NCBI GenBank assembly: GCA_964386565.1
Contig: CAYLRU010000001.1
Coordinates: 224,372 to 288,371 of the forward strand
Source of the DNA: CAYLRU01 sp964386565
Lineage (GTDB): Bacteria > Desulfobacterota > Desulfobacteria > Desulfobacterales > UBA5616
Direction of reading: 5' to 3'
DNA length: 64,000 bases
In this document: positions 17,547-26,235 of the stretch, piece by piece
Numbering within the stretch: the first letter of the stretch is position 1
How the letters are laid out: each line of letters starts with the position of its first letter
Position numbers and translations under genes: made by a program
The notes under the pieces: generated by a model
The model's input: only the letters and a program-made list of their open reading frames with translations
Databases searched by the model: none
Told to the model about the DNA's origin: nothing

Positions 17547-17969
17547 TTATCCCTCCTCGTCGTCAGGCTTGATTTCTTTTATTTCCATGAGCAATGCTTT
17601 GAATTCTTTCGATTTCAGGTAACTGTCCAGGGCTCCCTGGTATTCGATCCATCGTTTCCATAATTCGGCCCATGTGTGGTTGTACCAGTAGAGTTCAGGG
17701 TTTTTATTGCCTTTAAGATATTGGATATAATCGATATATTCTTCTTTACAATTATCGCAGAAATTATAGGGCACTTTGACGGCATCTGATTGGGCAGAGG
17801 GTACGGGTTCTTTCAGCTCAATGCTTGTGCCGCATTTTTCACATTTGAAAGCACACCGGACGCACCTGAAAACATTTTGAACCGCCTGGATTTTTCGTTT
17901 TCTGGCCAGGATGCTTTTTTTATTCTGTATCCGTTTTACTTTTTCATTTAAGGATATGATATTCGCCAC
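17547..17969 (-). CDS. Small zinc-ribbon-like protein of unknown function
   Basis: 140 residues that I do not recognise. A basic N-terminal helix (KVKRIQNKKSILARKRKIQAV) is followed by cysteine groups CVRCAFKCEKCG and FCDNC, enough for one or two zinc sites, and by a tryptophan- and tyrosine-rich helical C-terminus (YWYNHTWAELWKRW). The start is GTG at 17969 with a weak AAAGG leader. It is the first gene of a two-gene unit with tatA, only 4 bases apart, which suggests a link to protein export or simple transcription coupling. Nucleic-acid or protein binding is possible; nothing more can be said. Confidence 0.7.
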   Translation of the reverse strand: MANIISLNEKVKRIQNKKSILARKRKIQAVQNVFRCVRCAFKCEKCGTSIELKEPVPSAQSDAVKVPYNFCDNCKEEYIDYIQYLKGNKNPELYWYNHTWAELWKRWIEYQGALDSYLKSKEFKALLMEIKEIKPDDEEG

Positions 17970-18257
17970 GACAAACCTTTAAGACTTCAGGGCTGCCTTT
18001 GCAGCCGGGCATTCATTTTCTCTGTTGTTTTTCATAGGTATATCACCGGGCCGGTAACCTGTCAAATCTTTCGCATATTTTATGCAGGGTAAACACTTTC
18101 GGGGTTTTCTTCAGATGCAGGTAAAAGAAGTGACCCCCGGGATTTCCATGATGATCTCATTTTGCCGGAATGATACGTGATATTTTATTTGAGTCCGTTT
18201 TTGATTCATGTTATCAAAAATGTTTGCGAATGATTATTGAAAGGGGTCGGATAAAAG

Positions 18258-19364
18258 ATGGTAACTCGATTTATTCCGGATTGCCGCCATTCCCTCATCG
18301 GCAGCCTGCCGGTTGATACCCATGACGCAGCAGGCAGGCTTGTTTGGGAATACAGCCCTGAAATTCCGTTGTGGGTCCAACTCCCGGTACACAGGACGGA
18401 AGACATGATTGTCCAGTTTTTACCGGGAATGCCGGGACTGGTCAACGGGGATACGGGCTTTTATATCGATACGGAAATCGGGGGATTTGATCAGTCGCTG
18501 GTCGCCTTTTACGAAGAATACCTGTCTGTTACGGAAGGAGACGGTGATATTGATGATTCCCGGTTCGCCCTGACGGCGGAATACGCCCGGGGGTTTTTTG
18601 TTTTTTTGGACGCGCTGAAGAAACAGACCGCATTGCCTGTTGCCGTAAAGGGGCAGGTGACGGGGCCGGTAACGCTGTGTACAACCGTTACGGATCAGAC
18701 AAAAACCGCTATTTTTTATCACGACCAACTGCGGGATGCCGCTGTTAAGCTGATCAGCCTGAAGGCGGCGTGGCAGGTCAGGCAGCTTTCCCGGTTCAAT
18801 GTGCCGGTTATCATATTTGTTGATGAGCCGGCGCTTGCCGGGTTTGGTTCGTCCGAATTTACCAGCATTTCCAGAGACCAGGTCAATGCCTGCCTGGAAG
18901 AGGTGATCGATGCCGTTCATGCCGAAGGCGGTTTGGCGGGCATTCATGTGTGCGCCAATACAGATTGGTCCCTTATCCTGGAATCCCCGGTGGATATCGT
19001 GAACTTTGACGCTTATTCCTATTTTGACCGGTTTGCCCTCTATCCGGAGCAGATACGGCGATTTCTTCGGGCAGGGGGTATTCTGGCGTGGGGAATCGTT
19101 CCAACATTTCCCGTTCCAAGCATTGAGACGGAAACCGTCGCGTCCCTGGTAAGTAAATTGAAGGATCAGATGAACACAATCCGGAATCTGGGGATTGACG
19201 GGCCGCGTGTTTTTGCGCAATCGCTGATTACGCCCAGTTGCGGGACCGGGTCACTGAGCACGGCCCATGCCGTAAGGGTGCTTGAATTGACGCAGGCGGT
19301 TTCAGGGACGCTGAGGCGTCACGGGGTTGATTTTTTGGACACGTCATCCTTGACGGCCCTGTAA
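18258..19364 (+). CDS. Short MetE-like methionine synthase / UROD-fold methyltransferase
   Basis: 368 residues with the fold of the catalytic half of cobalamin-independent methionine synthase. Zinc ligand candidates are in place: IHVCANTDW (His230, Cys232), an acidic NFDAY (251) and SLITPSCGTG (Cys328). Full MetE is about twice as long; short core-MetE proteins in anaerobes lack the folate-binding half and take the methyl group from a corrinoid protein. That role would complete the methyl cycle with metK and ahcY encoded 3 kb away. A corrinoid-dependent methyltransferase for another substrate is the main alternative. AAAGGGG lies 14 bases before the ATG. The 288-base gap upstream (17970-18257) shows only a small GGCTGC/GCAGCC hairpin at 17991-18006. 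Confidence 0.8.
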   Translation: MVTRFIPDCRHSLIGSLPVDTHDAAGRLVWEYSPEIPLWVQLPVHRTEDMIVQFLPGMPGLVNGDTGFYIDTEIGGFDQSLVAFYEEYLSVTEGDGDIDDSRFALTAEYARGFFVFLDALKKQTALPVAVKGQVTGPVTLCTTVTDQTKTAIFYHDQLRDAAVKLISLKAAWQVRQLSRFNVPVIIFVDEPALAGFGSSEFTSISRDQVNACLEEVIDAVHAEGGLAGIHVCANTDWSLILESPVDIVNFDAYSYFDRFALYPEQIRRFLRAGGILAWGIVPTFPVPSIETETVASLVSKLKDQMNTIRNLGIDGPRVFAQSLITPSCGTGSLSTAHAVRVLELTQAVSGTLRRHGVDFLDTSSLTAL

Positions 19365-19459
19365 ACAGGCGTAAGGGAATTGTTAAGAGCGTCTCAAGTG
19401 CCGGGCCGTTATTGAATTTTTTCATTTTACCATTTAAAAGTTAATGAATTCGGATTATT

Positions 19460-19482
19460 GATGAATTCATCAAACGTTTGAT
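19460..19482 (+). promoter_or_regulatory. Overlapping palindromes upstream of the MoxR-VWA pair
   Basis: Two perfect palindromes overlap: GATGAATTCATC (19460-19471) and ATCAAACGTTTGAT (19469-19482), ending 29 bases before the moxR start. The word ATGAATTC also occurs just upstream (19444-19451). This looks like a protein-binding site or operator; no regulator is encoded next to it. Confidence 0.4.
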
Positions 19483-19511
19483 CCAAAATTTTAACAAAAA
19501 GGGGTTTTTTT

Positions 19512-20366
19512 ATGACAGATGATGGGTCTTACCGGAAATTTGTCGGGGCGACACGATATGTGTTGGATGATGAATTGGCAAAAATTGTTAATATTTCCAT
19601 GGCGCTTGAAATGCCGCTGCTGTTGAAAGGCGAACCGGGTACGGGAAAAACCATGCTCGCCTATGCCATTGCAGAAAATCTCAGGATGCCGTTGATTGTT
19701 TTAAACGTCAAATCCAGTATGAAGCTGGTGGACACCCTGTATCAGTATGATACGCTGACACGGTTAAACGACAGTCGGTTCGGCGATTCCAACCGGGATG
19801 TGAGCAATATCGAGGAATATATTAAAATGGGAAAAATCGGCCAGGCCTTTACGGCAGATGAAAGAACCGTTTTACTCATCGATGAGATCGATAAGGCAGA
19901 CACCGATTTCCAGGACGATATGCTGGATGTACTGGACCAAATGGAGTTCGATATCATCGAGATCGACAAGACCGTAAGGGCAAAGCACCGGCCCGTGTTC
20001 ATCATTACGTCCAATGCCAAAAAAGACTTGTCCGACCCGTTTCTGGGCCGCTGCAATTTTCACCACATTGCTTTCCCGGATCCGAAAATGATGCGCAAGA
20101 TTCTCAAGGTTCATTTTCCGGAAATCGAAAGCGATTTGATGGAGAATGCCATAGCGGTATTTTACAAGCTCAGGGAGTTGGAGTCCATTGAAAAGAAACC
20201 CGCCACCCGGGAGTTGATCAACTGGATCAGGGCACTGAATGCGGATAAGGATTTCAGGCCCAAACAGCTTGAAAAAGGCGAGGTTCCTTTTATGGGGGTT
20301 CTGTTCAAAAAAAGCCTGGATTACGAAAAGGCCGTCAACCTGGTGAATCGAAGAAAGCTTTACTGA
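19512..20366 (+). CDS. MoxR-family AAA+ ATPase
   Basis: 284 residues: Walker A GEPGTGKT (40-47), Walker B VLLIDEIDKAD (about 117-127), and a sensor-1 region IITSNAKKDLSDPFLGRC. MoxR ATPases act as chaperones that insert cofactors or mature complexes, nearly always with a VWA-domain partner. The partner is encoded next (20464-21657), 97 bases downstream. AAAGGGG precedes the ATG. In CO dehydrogenase systems the CoxD/CoxE pair is of this type, but no molybdenum enzyme gene is present here, so the client is unknown. Confidence 0.9.
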   Translation: MTDDGSYRKFVGATRYVLDDELAKIVNISMALEMPLLLKGEPGTGKTMLAYAIAENLRMPLIVLNVKSSMKLVDTLYQYDTLTRLNDSRFGDSNRDVSNIEEYIKMGKIGQAFTADERTVLLIDEIDKADTDFQDDMLDVLDQMEFDIIEIDKTVRAKHRPVFIITSNAKKDLSDPFLGRCNFHHIAFPDPKMMRKILKVHFPEIESDLMENAIAVFYKLRELESIEKKPATRELINWIRALNADKDFRPKQLEKGEVPFMGVLFKKSLDYEKAVNLVNRRKLY

Positions 20367-20463
20367 TTATGTTCAGAAAACCGTCGGATTTCAGGCACTC
20401 GGTATCCCGGCAGGACAAAGAATAAACCCGTATGCCGGTATGTTCGATAAGGGAGTGTAAACC

Positions 20464-21657
20464 ATGTTTATCGATTTCTTTTACACGTTGAAGGATGTCG
20501 GTGTTCCTGTCAGTCCAACATCGTTTTTGCGTCTTCACGAAGCCTTGAGCAAGGGCCTGGTCAATTCGTTAAATGATTTTTACATCTCGTCCCGGACGAT
20601 TCTCGTGAAGAGCGAGCGATATTTTGATCTTTATGATCAAGTATTTGCCCATCATTTCCACGGGATGGAATTGCCGGAGGTTGACGCGATGGAGATAGAC
20701 GCCCTGACCCGGGCCCTGTTGGATGAATGGCTGAAGGATCCCAAGGCCCTTGCCGATGCATTGGGCATTGACGAGTCCGAGATCGCCAAGATGACCCCGG
20801 AAGAACTTATCGAGTATTTCAAGGAACGCCTGAAAGAACAGACCGAACGGCATGACGGCGGCAACAAGTGGATCGGTACGGGGGGAACCTCTCCGGTGGG
20901 CCATTCCGGATATCATCCGGAAGGGATGCGTGTGGGCGGATCTTCGCAAAACAAATCCGCCGTAAAAGTCGCAATGGAGAGGCGTTACAAGGATTATTCC
21001 TTGAGGGGGCCCCTGAGCTATGCCACGGTGGGAGAGGCCTTGAAACGGCTGCGGAATATGGTTGCGGACGGGCCGGAAGACCAGGTGGATGTGGATGAAA
21101 CCATCTATCAGACCATGAAAAACGGCGGTGAGATCGAGATCCTGTTCAAAAGGGCGTTAAAAGACCGGTTGAAGGTGATCCTGGCCATTGATAACGGCGG
21201 CTGGTCCATGGATCCGTATATCCCGGTGGTCCAGACATTGTTTGATTACGCGCGGGATCAGTTTAAGGATCTTAAAACCTATTTTTTCCATAACACCATT
21301 TACGATACCCTGTGGCAGGATGCTTCCCGCTATAAAAAACCTCAGAAAGTCGACGATTTTGTTCGTTTTGATCCTGAAACCCGGTTGATTATCATCGGCG
21401 ATGCCAGCATGGCCCCTTATGAATTGATGGCCTCTGACGGCTCAATCCATATTGAGGAGCGAAACCGGAAATCCAGTATGGACCGGTTGAGGTTTTTGGC
21501 CGACACGTTCAAGCATTCCGTATGGCTCAACCCGGTGCCGGCCCGGGCGTGGCACCATACGCGAACCATTATTGAAATCGGCCGGATTTTTCCCATGTTC
21601 GAATTGACCATCGACGGCCTGGAAAAGGCGGTGCTTTTTCTGCGGTCAAAGTCATAA
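20464..21657 (+). CDS. VWA-domain (CoxE-like) partner of the MoxR ATPase, non-canonical MIDAS
   Basis: 397 residues. Residues 1-130 are helical and acidic. A glycine-rich linker (WIGTGGTSPVGHSGYHPEG, about 136-154) is shared with MoxR-linked VWA proteins, and the VWA domain follows from about 235. The metal-ion-dependent adhesion site, normally DxSxS, reads IDNGGWSMD (Asp243, Ser248), so the first serine is replaced by glycine; a later aspartate remains in IIGDASMAP. Such proteins bind the client of the MoxR ATPase. GATAAGGGAGTGTAAACC precedes the ATG. The gene ends 6 bases inside the convergent tatD gene. Confidence 0.85.
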   Translation: MFIDFFYTLKDVGVPVSPTSFLRLHEALSKGLVNSLNDFYISSRTILVKSERYFDLYDQVFAHHFHGMELPEVDAMEIDALTRALLDEWLKDPKALADALGIDESEIAKMTPEELIEYFKERLKEQTERHDGGNKWIGTGGTSPVGHSGYHPEGMRVGGSSQNKSAVKVAMERRYKDYSLRGPLSYATVGEALKRLRNMVADGPEDQVDVDETIYQTMKNGGEIEILFKRALKDRLKVILAIDNGGWSMDPYIPVVQTLFDYARDQFKDLKTYFFHNTIYDTLWQDASRYKKPQKVDDFVRFDPETRLIIIGDASMAPYELMASDGSIHIEERNRKSSMDRLRFLADTFKHSVWLNPVPARAWHHTRTIIEIGRIFPMFELTIDGLEKAVLFLRSKS

Positions 21658-22464
21658 GCCGTTTTTCAAAAGAAGGTCACGATCCGGATCCACGCGATAC
21701 AACCGGCAGGTGTTTTCCCAGATAACGCCGCTTAATACTTCCGGATCTTCTCCCCTGACCTCGGCCAGCGTCATCAGTACGGATCGGACAAAGGCCGGTT
21801 CGTTTCGCCGTGTCTTGTTTTTAAACGGCACTGGTGTTAAAAACGGTGCGTCGGTTTCAATGAGAAGCCTTTCAGCAGGGATGAGCGGTGCCAGCCTTCT
21901 CAGGTCGGCGCCCCGGCTTTTGATGGTAATGATGCCGGTGATACCGATATGGTACCCCAGATCGAGGTATTGGAACAGTTCTGTTTTGTTTCCGCTGAAA
22001 CAGTGTACCACGCCGCATCTGCCGCCGTGATGATTCTGTTTTAAAATGTCTGAAAACCGTCCGCTGGAATCCCGTTCGTGCAGAATGACGGGAAGGTTCA
22101 ATTCATCGACGATTTCCATCTGCCGGACAAACCACTCCTCCTGGACCGGTTGCGGAGAATACATCCGGTTGAAATCAAGGCCGATTTCACCCCACGCGCG
22201 GACCTTTTCGTCTTTGGCCAGGGATTTTAAAACGTCGAGCGCCGCTGCATCGCCGCTTTTCGCATCATGGGGATGGATCCCCACGGATGCAAAAAACCCA
22301 TGCCGCGTCTTTGCCAGGGAAACCGCCCGTTGAGAGCTTTTTACATTGAATCCCACGATCATGGCGGCATGGACACCGGCTGCAATTGCCCGGTGGATAA
22401 CGTCATCCATATCTTTTTTGTATTCCGGATCATGCAAATGACAGTGGCTGTCAAACAGTTTCAC
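21652..22464 (-). CDS. tatD: TatD-family metal-dependent DNase
   Basis: 270 residues, normal for the family. Metal ligands visible: HCHLHD near the N-terminus, GEIGLDFN, PVILHERD, VVHCFSG and ETDAPFL. TatD proteins are 3'-5' exonucleases linked to DNA repair; despite the name they are not export factors. The start is GTG with AAAGGAGGAAAGC in front. Its last 6 bases overlap the end of the convergent VWA gene. Confidence 0.92.
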   Translation of the reverse strand: MKLFDSHCHLHDPEYKKDMDDVIHRAIAAGVHAAMIVGFNVKSSQRAVSLAKTRHGFFASVGIHPHDAKSGDAAALDVLKSLAKDEKVRAWGEIGLDFNRMYSPQPVQEEWFVRQMEIVDELNLPVILHERDSSGRFSDILKQNHHGGRCGVVHCFSGNKTELFQYLDLGYHIGITGIITIKSRGADLRRLAPLIPAERLLIETDAPFLTPVPFKNKTRRNEPAFVRSVLMTLAEVRGEDPEVLSGVIWENTCRLYRVDPDRDLLLKNGL

Positions 22465-22585
22465 GCTTTCCTCCTTTAACCCGTCTGAACTTGCCTGGAT
22501 TTTTCGAGCAAAACCTATTTATTAGACCGATATGGGTTTGCATATCAATAAAAAAGAAAAAGAAGATTTATAGCTTGATCAGATT

Positions 22586-23482
22586 TTGGCACTTATGTTA
22601 TGGGAAGCCATGTTCTTAGATGCTTATGATGATATCATTTCTAACGAAATTAAAGCGAAAAAGTTTTTGTCGAAAAAATGCCGGAAGAACGACCATCGAT
22701 TCTGCCCGCGCTGCCATCAGCGAAAACATTATCGACTCAAGGACGGACGCCGGCGATGTTCGCGCTGTAAATATACCTTCCATGACTTTACCGGAAGATG
22801 GATTAATGCCGCTCGAATCACATGTGCTCAATGGTTGTCCCTGATCCGGTATTTTGAACGGGAGTTGCCGGCCCGGAAAATTACGGAAAAGATAAACCTT
22901 TCATATAATACGGTTTTTAACGCAATCAATACATTGCGGTATGCGATCTTGGCCCATGCAGAAGACGCGCCCGCATATTTCTGCCGGGAAACAGGACATG
23001 TCAAGTGCTGTTACGGCGGAAATAGAACATGTGACAACCGCAAATGTCTCATTGAAGACGTGCCGGTGTTCGGTATTCTGAATGTCGGTGATAAAGTCCG
23101 GGTTCGCGTGGTTGCCGATGTGACGCCGGGATCACTGATCCGGGCGGATGTGAAGAAAGTCCGCCGGGGAAGCATTATCTATACGGACCGCTATATGGCC
23201 TACGACGGGATGCTCTACTATGGGTACCACCATGCACTGGTTAAGGCGGATGACTGTTTTCCCGAAGACTACGTGTTCATGAATCACGTAAAGGGATTCT
23301 GGACCTGGTCAAAGGGCCGTTTTATTAAATATTACGGGATTTCTTCCATTAATTTTCCTTTATATCTGAAAGAGCTGGAATTTCGATACAATCATCGGGA
23401 GCAAAATATTTTCGATATCCTTTCAAGATATCTATGCGACCTGGTTCCGGAATTCAAGGAAGAAGAAGTTTCACATTTATAA
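22586..23482 (+). CDS. IS1595/ISXO2-type transposase-derived protein, probably domesticated or inactive
   Basis: 298 residues. The N-terminal zinc ribbon (CPRCHQRKHYRL...CSRCKYTFHDFTGR) and the DDE-like core (IIYTDRYMAYDGM, NHVKGFW, KELEFRYNHR) place it in the IS1595 group. Two catalytic signatures are lost: the usual VDE motif reads HVKCCYGGNRTC and the glutamate of the Nx(I/V)E motif is lysine. A new cysteine cluster (CCYGGNRTCDNRKC) replaces the first. The start is uncertain: TTG 22586, ATG 22595 or ATG 22610, none with a good site. No terminal inverted repeats are seen: nfnA begins 31 bases downstream, and upstream there is only a 6-bp GATATG/CATATC repeat at 22529-22546. Confidence 0.75.
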   Translation: MALMLWEAMFLDAYDDIISNEIKAKKFLSKKCRKNDHRFCPRCHQRKHYRLKDGRRRCSRCKYTFHDFTGRWINAARITCAQWLSLIRYFERELPARKITEKINLSYNTVFNAINTLRYAILAHAEDAPAYFCRETGHVKCCYGGNRTCDNRKCLIEDVPVFGILNVGDKVRVRVVADVTPGSLIRADVKKVRRGSIIYTDRYMAYDGMLYYGYHHALVKADDCFPEDYVFMNHVKGFWTWSKGRFIKYYGISSINFPLYLKELEFRYNHREQNIFDILSRYLCDLVPEFKEEEVSHL

Positions 23483-23513
23483 CCTTATTCACCACAGGCC
23501 GTGGAGGTATTCA

Positions 23514-24344
23514 ATGTTTAAAATCGTCAGACGAGAGGAAATGGCAGAGGGAACAGTGGTGCTGAATGAGATTGAGGCGCCGCTGATCGCCAAAAAAGCA
23601 AAACCCGGCCAGTTTGTCATTTTGAAGGCCAATGAAACAGGGGAACGCATTCCATTGACCATGGCGGAGACAAATCCTGAAAAAGGAACGATTACTATAA
23701 TTTATATGGTGGTCGGGAAAACGACCGCTATTTTCAAAGCGTTAAAGGCGGGGGATGCTTACATGGATGTCATCGGGCCCCTGGGGAAACCCACGCATCT
23801 GGAAAAGGTGGGGAAAGTGGTTTGCGTGGGAGGCGGTACCGGTGTCGCGGTATTGCACCCCATCACCCGGGCCCTCAAAGAGGTCGGGAATCACGTGATC
23901 TGCATCATCGGTGCAAGAACCAAAAATCTTTTGATCCTGGAAGACCAGATGCGGGCCGCATCCCATGATCTGCGCATCTGTACGGATGATGGATCGTACG
24001 GGCACAAGGGATTTGTCACCGATGTGTTGAAGGAAGTGCTGGAAGCCGGAGACGTTCAGCTGGCCGTGGCCATCGGTCCCGTACCCATGATGAAATTCGT
24101 TTCCAAGATGACAAAAGAATACAATGTCAAAACCATCGTCAGCTTAAACCCCATCATGGTGGATGGAACGGGAATGTGCGGCGGCTGCCGGGTTTCGGTC
24201 GGAGGGGAAACAAAATTCGCATGCGTGGACGGTCCGGAGTTTGACGGTCACCAGGTGGAATACGATGAATTAATGAAAAGACTCCAGGCATATTCCGAAG
24301 ATGAAAAAGCCAGTTATGATCACTATTGCCGTCTGCCCAGATAG
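23514..24344 (+). CDS. nfnA: NADH-dependent ferredoxin:NADP+ oxidoreductase (transhydrogenase) subunit NfnA / sulfide dehydrogenase beta-type
   Basis: 276 residues. FAD-binding barrel at the N-terminus (GQFVILKANETGERIPLTMAE), NAD(P)-binding fold (VCVGGGTGVAVLHPITRALKE) and a C-terminal [2Fe-2S] site DGTGMCGGCRV...FACVDGPEFDGHQV, where one ligand in Nfn is an aspartate. With NfnB it forms the cytosolic electron-bifurcating complex that couples NADH, NADPH and ferredoxin; some homologues were named sulfide dehydrogenase or glutamate synthase subunits. GTGGAGGTATTCA precedes the ATG. nfnB follows after 68 bases. Confidence 0.92.
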   Translation: MFKIVRREEMAEGTVVLNEIEAPLIAKKAKPGQFVILKANETGERIPLTMAETNPEKGTITIIYMVVGKTTAIFKALKAGDAYMDVIGPLGKPTHLEKVGKVVCVGGGTGVAVLHPITRALKEVGNHVICIIGARTKNLLILEDQMRAASHDLRICTDDGSYGHKGFVTDVLKEVLEAGDVQLAVAIGPVPMMKFVSKMTKEYNVKTIVSLNPIMVDGTGMCGGCRVSVGGETKFACVDGPEFDGHQVEYDELMKRLQAYSEDEKASYDHYCRLPR

Positions 24345-24412
24345 GCAGAACACATTCAGGAGATCTTTAATATTTAACATCTTGACTACGATATTACGAT
24401 TCGGAGGCAATC

Positions 24413-25825
24413 ATGGCGGAAAACGGCGGTAAACAGGGAAAAATACCCAGGCAGATCATGCCGGAGCAGAAACCTGAAATTCGAAAACGAAATTTCGACG
24501 AAGTCCCCCTGGGCTTGAGTCCGGAAGCGGCGATGAAAGAGGCCCAGCGGTGCATCCAGTGTAAAAAACCAAGTTGCGTGACCGGTTGCCCGGTAAGCGT
24601 TGATATCCCGGGGTTCATCAGGCTGATCAAGGAGGGCGACTTTAAGGGGGCGATCCGCAACTTGTGGGCCAAGAACAGCCTGCCGGCGGTTTGCGGCAGG
24701 GTATGTCCCCAGGAGGCCCAGTGTGAAGGTGTTTGTGTTTTGGGCAAAAAGGGAGATCCGGTGGCCATCGGAAATCTGGAACGGTTTGCGGCGGATTATG
24801 AGCGGATGAACGGCACCGGGGAACTTCCCCCAAAACAAAAATCCACCGGGAAAAGGGTGGCGGTTGTGGGTTCGGGACCTGCCGGTCTTACGGTTGCCGG
24901 GGATCTCATCGTAAAAGGCCATGAAGTCACCATTTTCGAAGCGTTTCACAGGCCCGGCGGCGTTCTGGTGTATGGGATTCCCCAATTCCGGCTTCCCAAG
25001 GAAATCGTTTTCAGTGAAGTGGGATTCCTGGAAAAACTGGGTGTAAAACTGGAATTAAACGCCGTCATCGGCAGGATTTTTACCGTGGAAGAGCTGCTTG
25101 AGCAGGGGTATGACGCTGTTTTTCTGGGGGTTGGTGCGGGACTTCCCAGGTTTTTAAATATTCCCGGAGAAAACCTCATCGGTATTTTATCGGCAAACGA
25201 ATATCTCACCCGTACGAATCTGATGAAAGCGTATCGTTTTCCCGAGTATGATACGCCGGTTCCCCGGGCAAAGAATGTGACGGTGTTCGGGGCCGGCAAT
25301 GTGGCCATGGATTCGGCAAGAACCGCCATGCGCCTGGGTGCCGAGAGGGTTCGCATCGTATACCGCCGGTCACGGGATGAAATGCCGGCAAGGGCTGCAG
25401 AGATTCATCATGCAGAGGAAGAGGGAATTGAATTTTTCCTTCTCACCAATCCCAAACGGTTTCTTGGCGATGAAAACGGCCGGCTTCGCGGTGTGGAATG
25501 CCTGAAGATGAAACTGGGAGAGCCGGATGAGTCCGGCCGGCGCAGACCCATTGCCATTGAAGGATCGGAATTTGAACTGGAATGCGACCTGGCTGTTGTC
25601 GCCGTGGGTTCAGGGGCCAATCCCCTGTTGACCCGGTCCACCGAGGGCCTTGCGCTCAATAAGTGGGGGTATGTTGTTGCCGATCCTGAAACCGGAAAAA
25701 CCACGAAAAAAGGCGTATGGGCCGGGGGAGACATCGTCACGGGTTCCGCCACCGTTATCCTTGCCATGGGTGCCGGAAGAAAAGCAGCCGATTCCATCCA
25801 TCAATATCTGACGTGGGGATGGTAA
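24413..25825 (+). CDS. nfnB: Transhydrogenase subunit NfnB (glutamate synthase small-subunit-like)
   Basis: 470 residues. The N-terminal Fe-S part carries CIQCKKPSCVTGCPV and CGRVCPQEAQCEGVCV, for two [4Fe-4S] clusters; then come the FAD site (VVGSGPAGLTVAGDL) and the NADPH site (VFGAGNVAMDSARTAMRLGAERV). This fits NfnB, where the bifurcating flavin sits. It is also close to GltD, but the adjacent nfnA and the lack of a gltB argue for Nfn. CGGAGGCAATC precedes the ATG. Confidence 0.92.
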   Translation: MAENGGKQGKIPRQIMPEQKPEIRKRNFDEVPLGLSPEAAMKEAQRCIQCKKPSCVTGCPVSVDIPGFIRLIKEGDFKGAIRNLWAKNSLPAVCGRVCPQEAQCEGVCVLGKKGDPVAIGNLERFAADYERMNGTGELPPKQKSTGKRVAVVGSGPAGLTVAGDLIVKGHEVTIFEAFHRPGGVLVYGIPQFRLPKEIVFSEVGFLEKLGVKLELNAVIGRIFTVEELLEQGYDAVFLGVGAGLPRFLNIPGENLIGILSANEYLTRTNLMKAYRFPEYDTPVPRAKNVTVFGAGNVAMDSARTAMRLGAERVRIVYRRSRDEMPARAAEIHHAEEEGIEFFLLTNPKRFLGDENGRLRGVECLKMKLGEPDESGRRRPIAIEGSEFELECDLAVVAVGSGANPLLTRSTEGLALNKWGYVVADPETGKTTKKGVWAGGDIVTGSATVILAMGAGRKAADSIHQYLTWGW

Positions 25826-25863
25826 AAATTCCCCGACAGGTCAATACCGGCCATGCCATAAAT

Positions 25864-25899
25864 GAATAGGCGATAGGCATATTTTGTTATCGCCTATTC
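25864..25899 (+). terminator. Hairpin after nfnAB, possible terminator
   Basis: Perfect 12-bp stem GAATAGGCGATA / TATCGCCTATTC with a 12-base loop, 38 bases after the nfnB stop. No U-tract follows (CGTGTTTC), so it may stabilise the 3' end rather than terminate by itself. Confidence 0.45.
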
Positions 25900-26235
25900 C
25901 GTGTTTCAAAGGGTACAAAATCCTTGACATCGGCGGGTTTGCCAAGTATCAAACACAAAATGAACCATCGCTCAATATTCTAACGTTAACCTTTTGCATC
26001 AAACATTTTAATCCTGCTATTGATTTCCGGGTGTATCGGGTTTGACGCTCTGCCGGGAAAATTTTGGGCGATCTTTACAGTAAGTAAGTCTTATATAGTT
26101 CCAACTGAATGTTCATCACATGACGCGACCAAATAATCCCCCCTTATATCATTTGACGGGTATTATTGAACAGCAGCGGTTGATTTTATTGATGTGGAAG
26201 GCATGAACAACGCATAATTCCAAAGGAGGTTAAAG
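25900..26235. other. Intergenic region upstream of the nitronate monooxygenase pair
   Basis: About 335 bases, AT-rich in its middle. It should hold the promoter of the 26236 gene, but I cannot pick a convincing -35/-10 pair. No ORF with a ribosome binding site and no repeat stands out. Confidence 0.5.

Noticed and set aside
22465..23513. Complete, mobile IS1595 element
   Set aside because: No terminal inverted repeats or target duplications fit in the short flanks, and catalytic motifs are altered.
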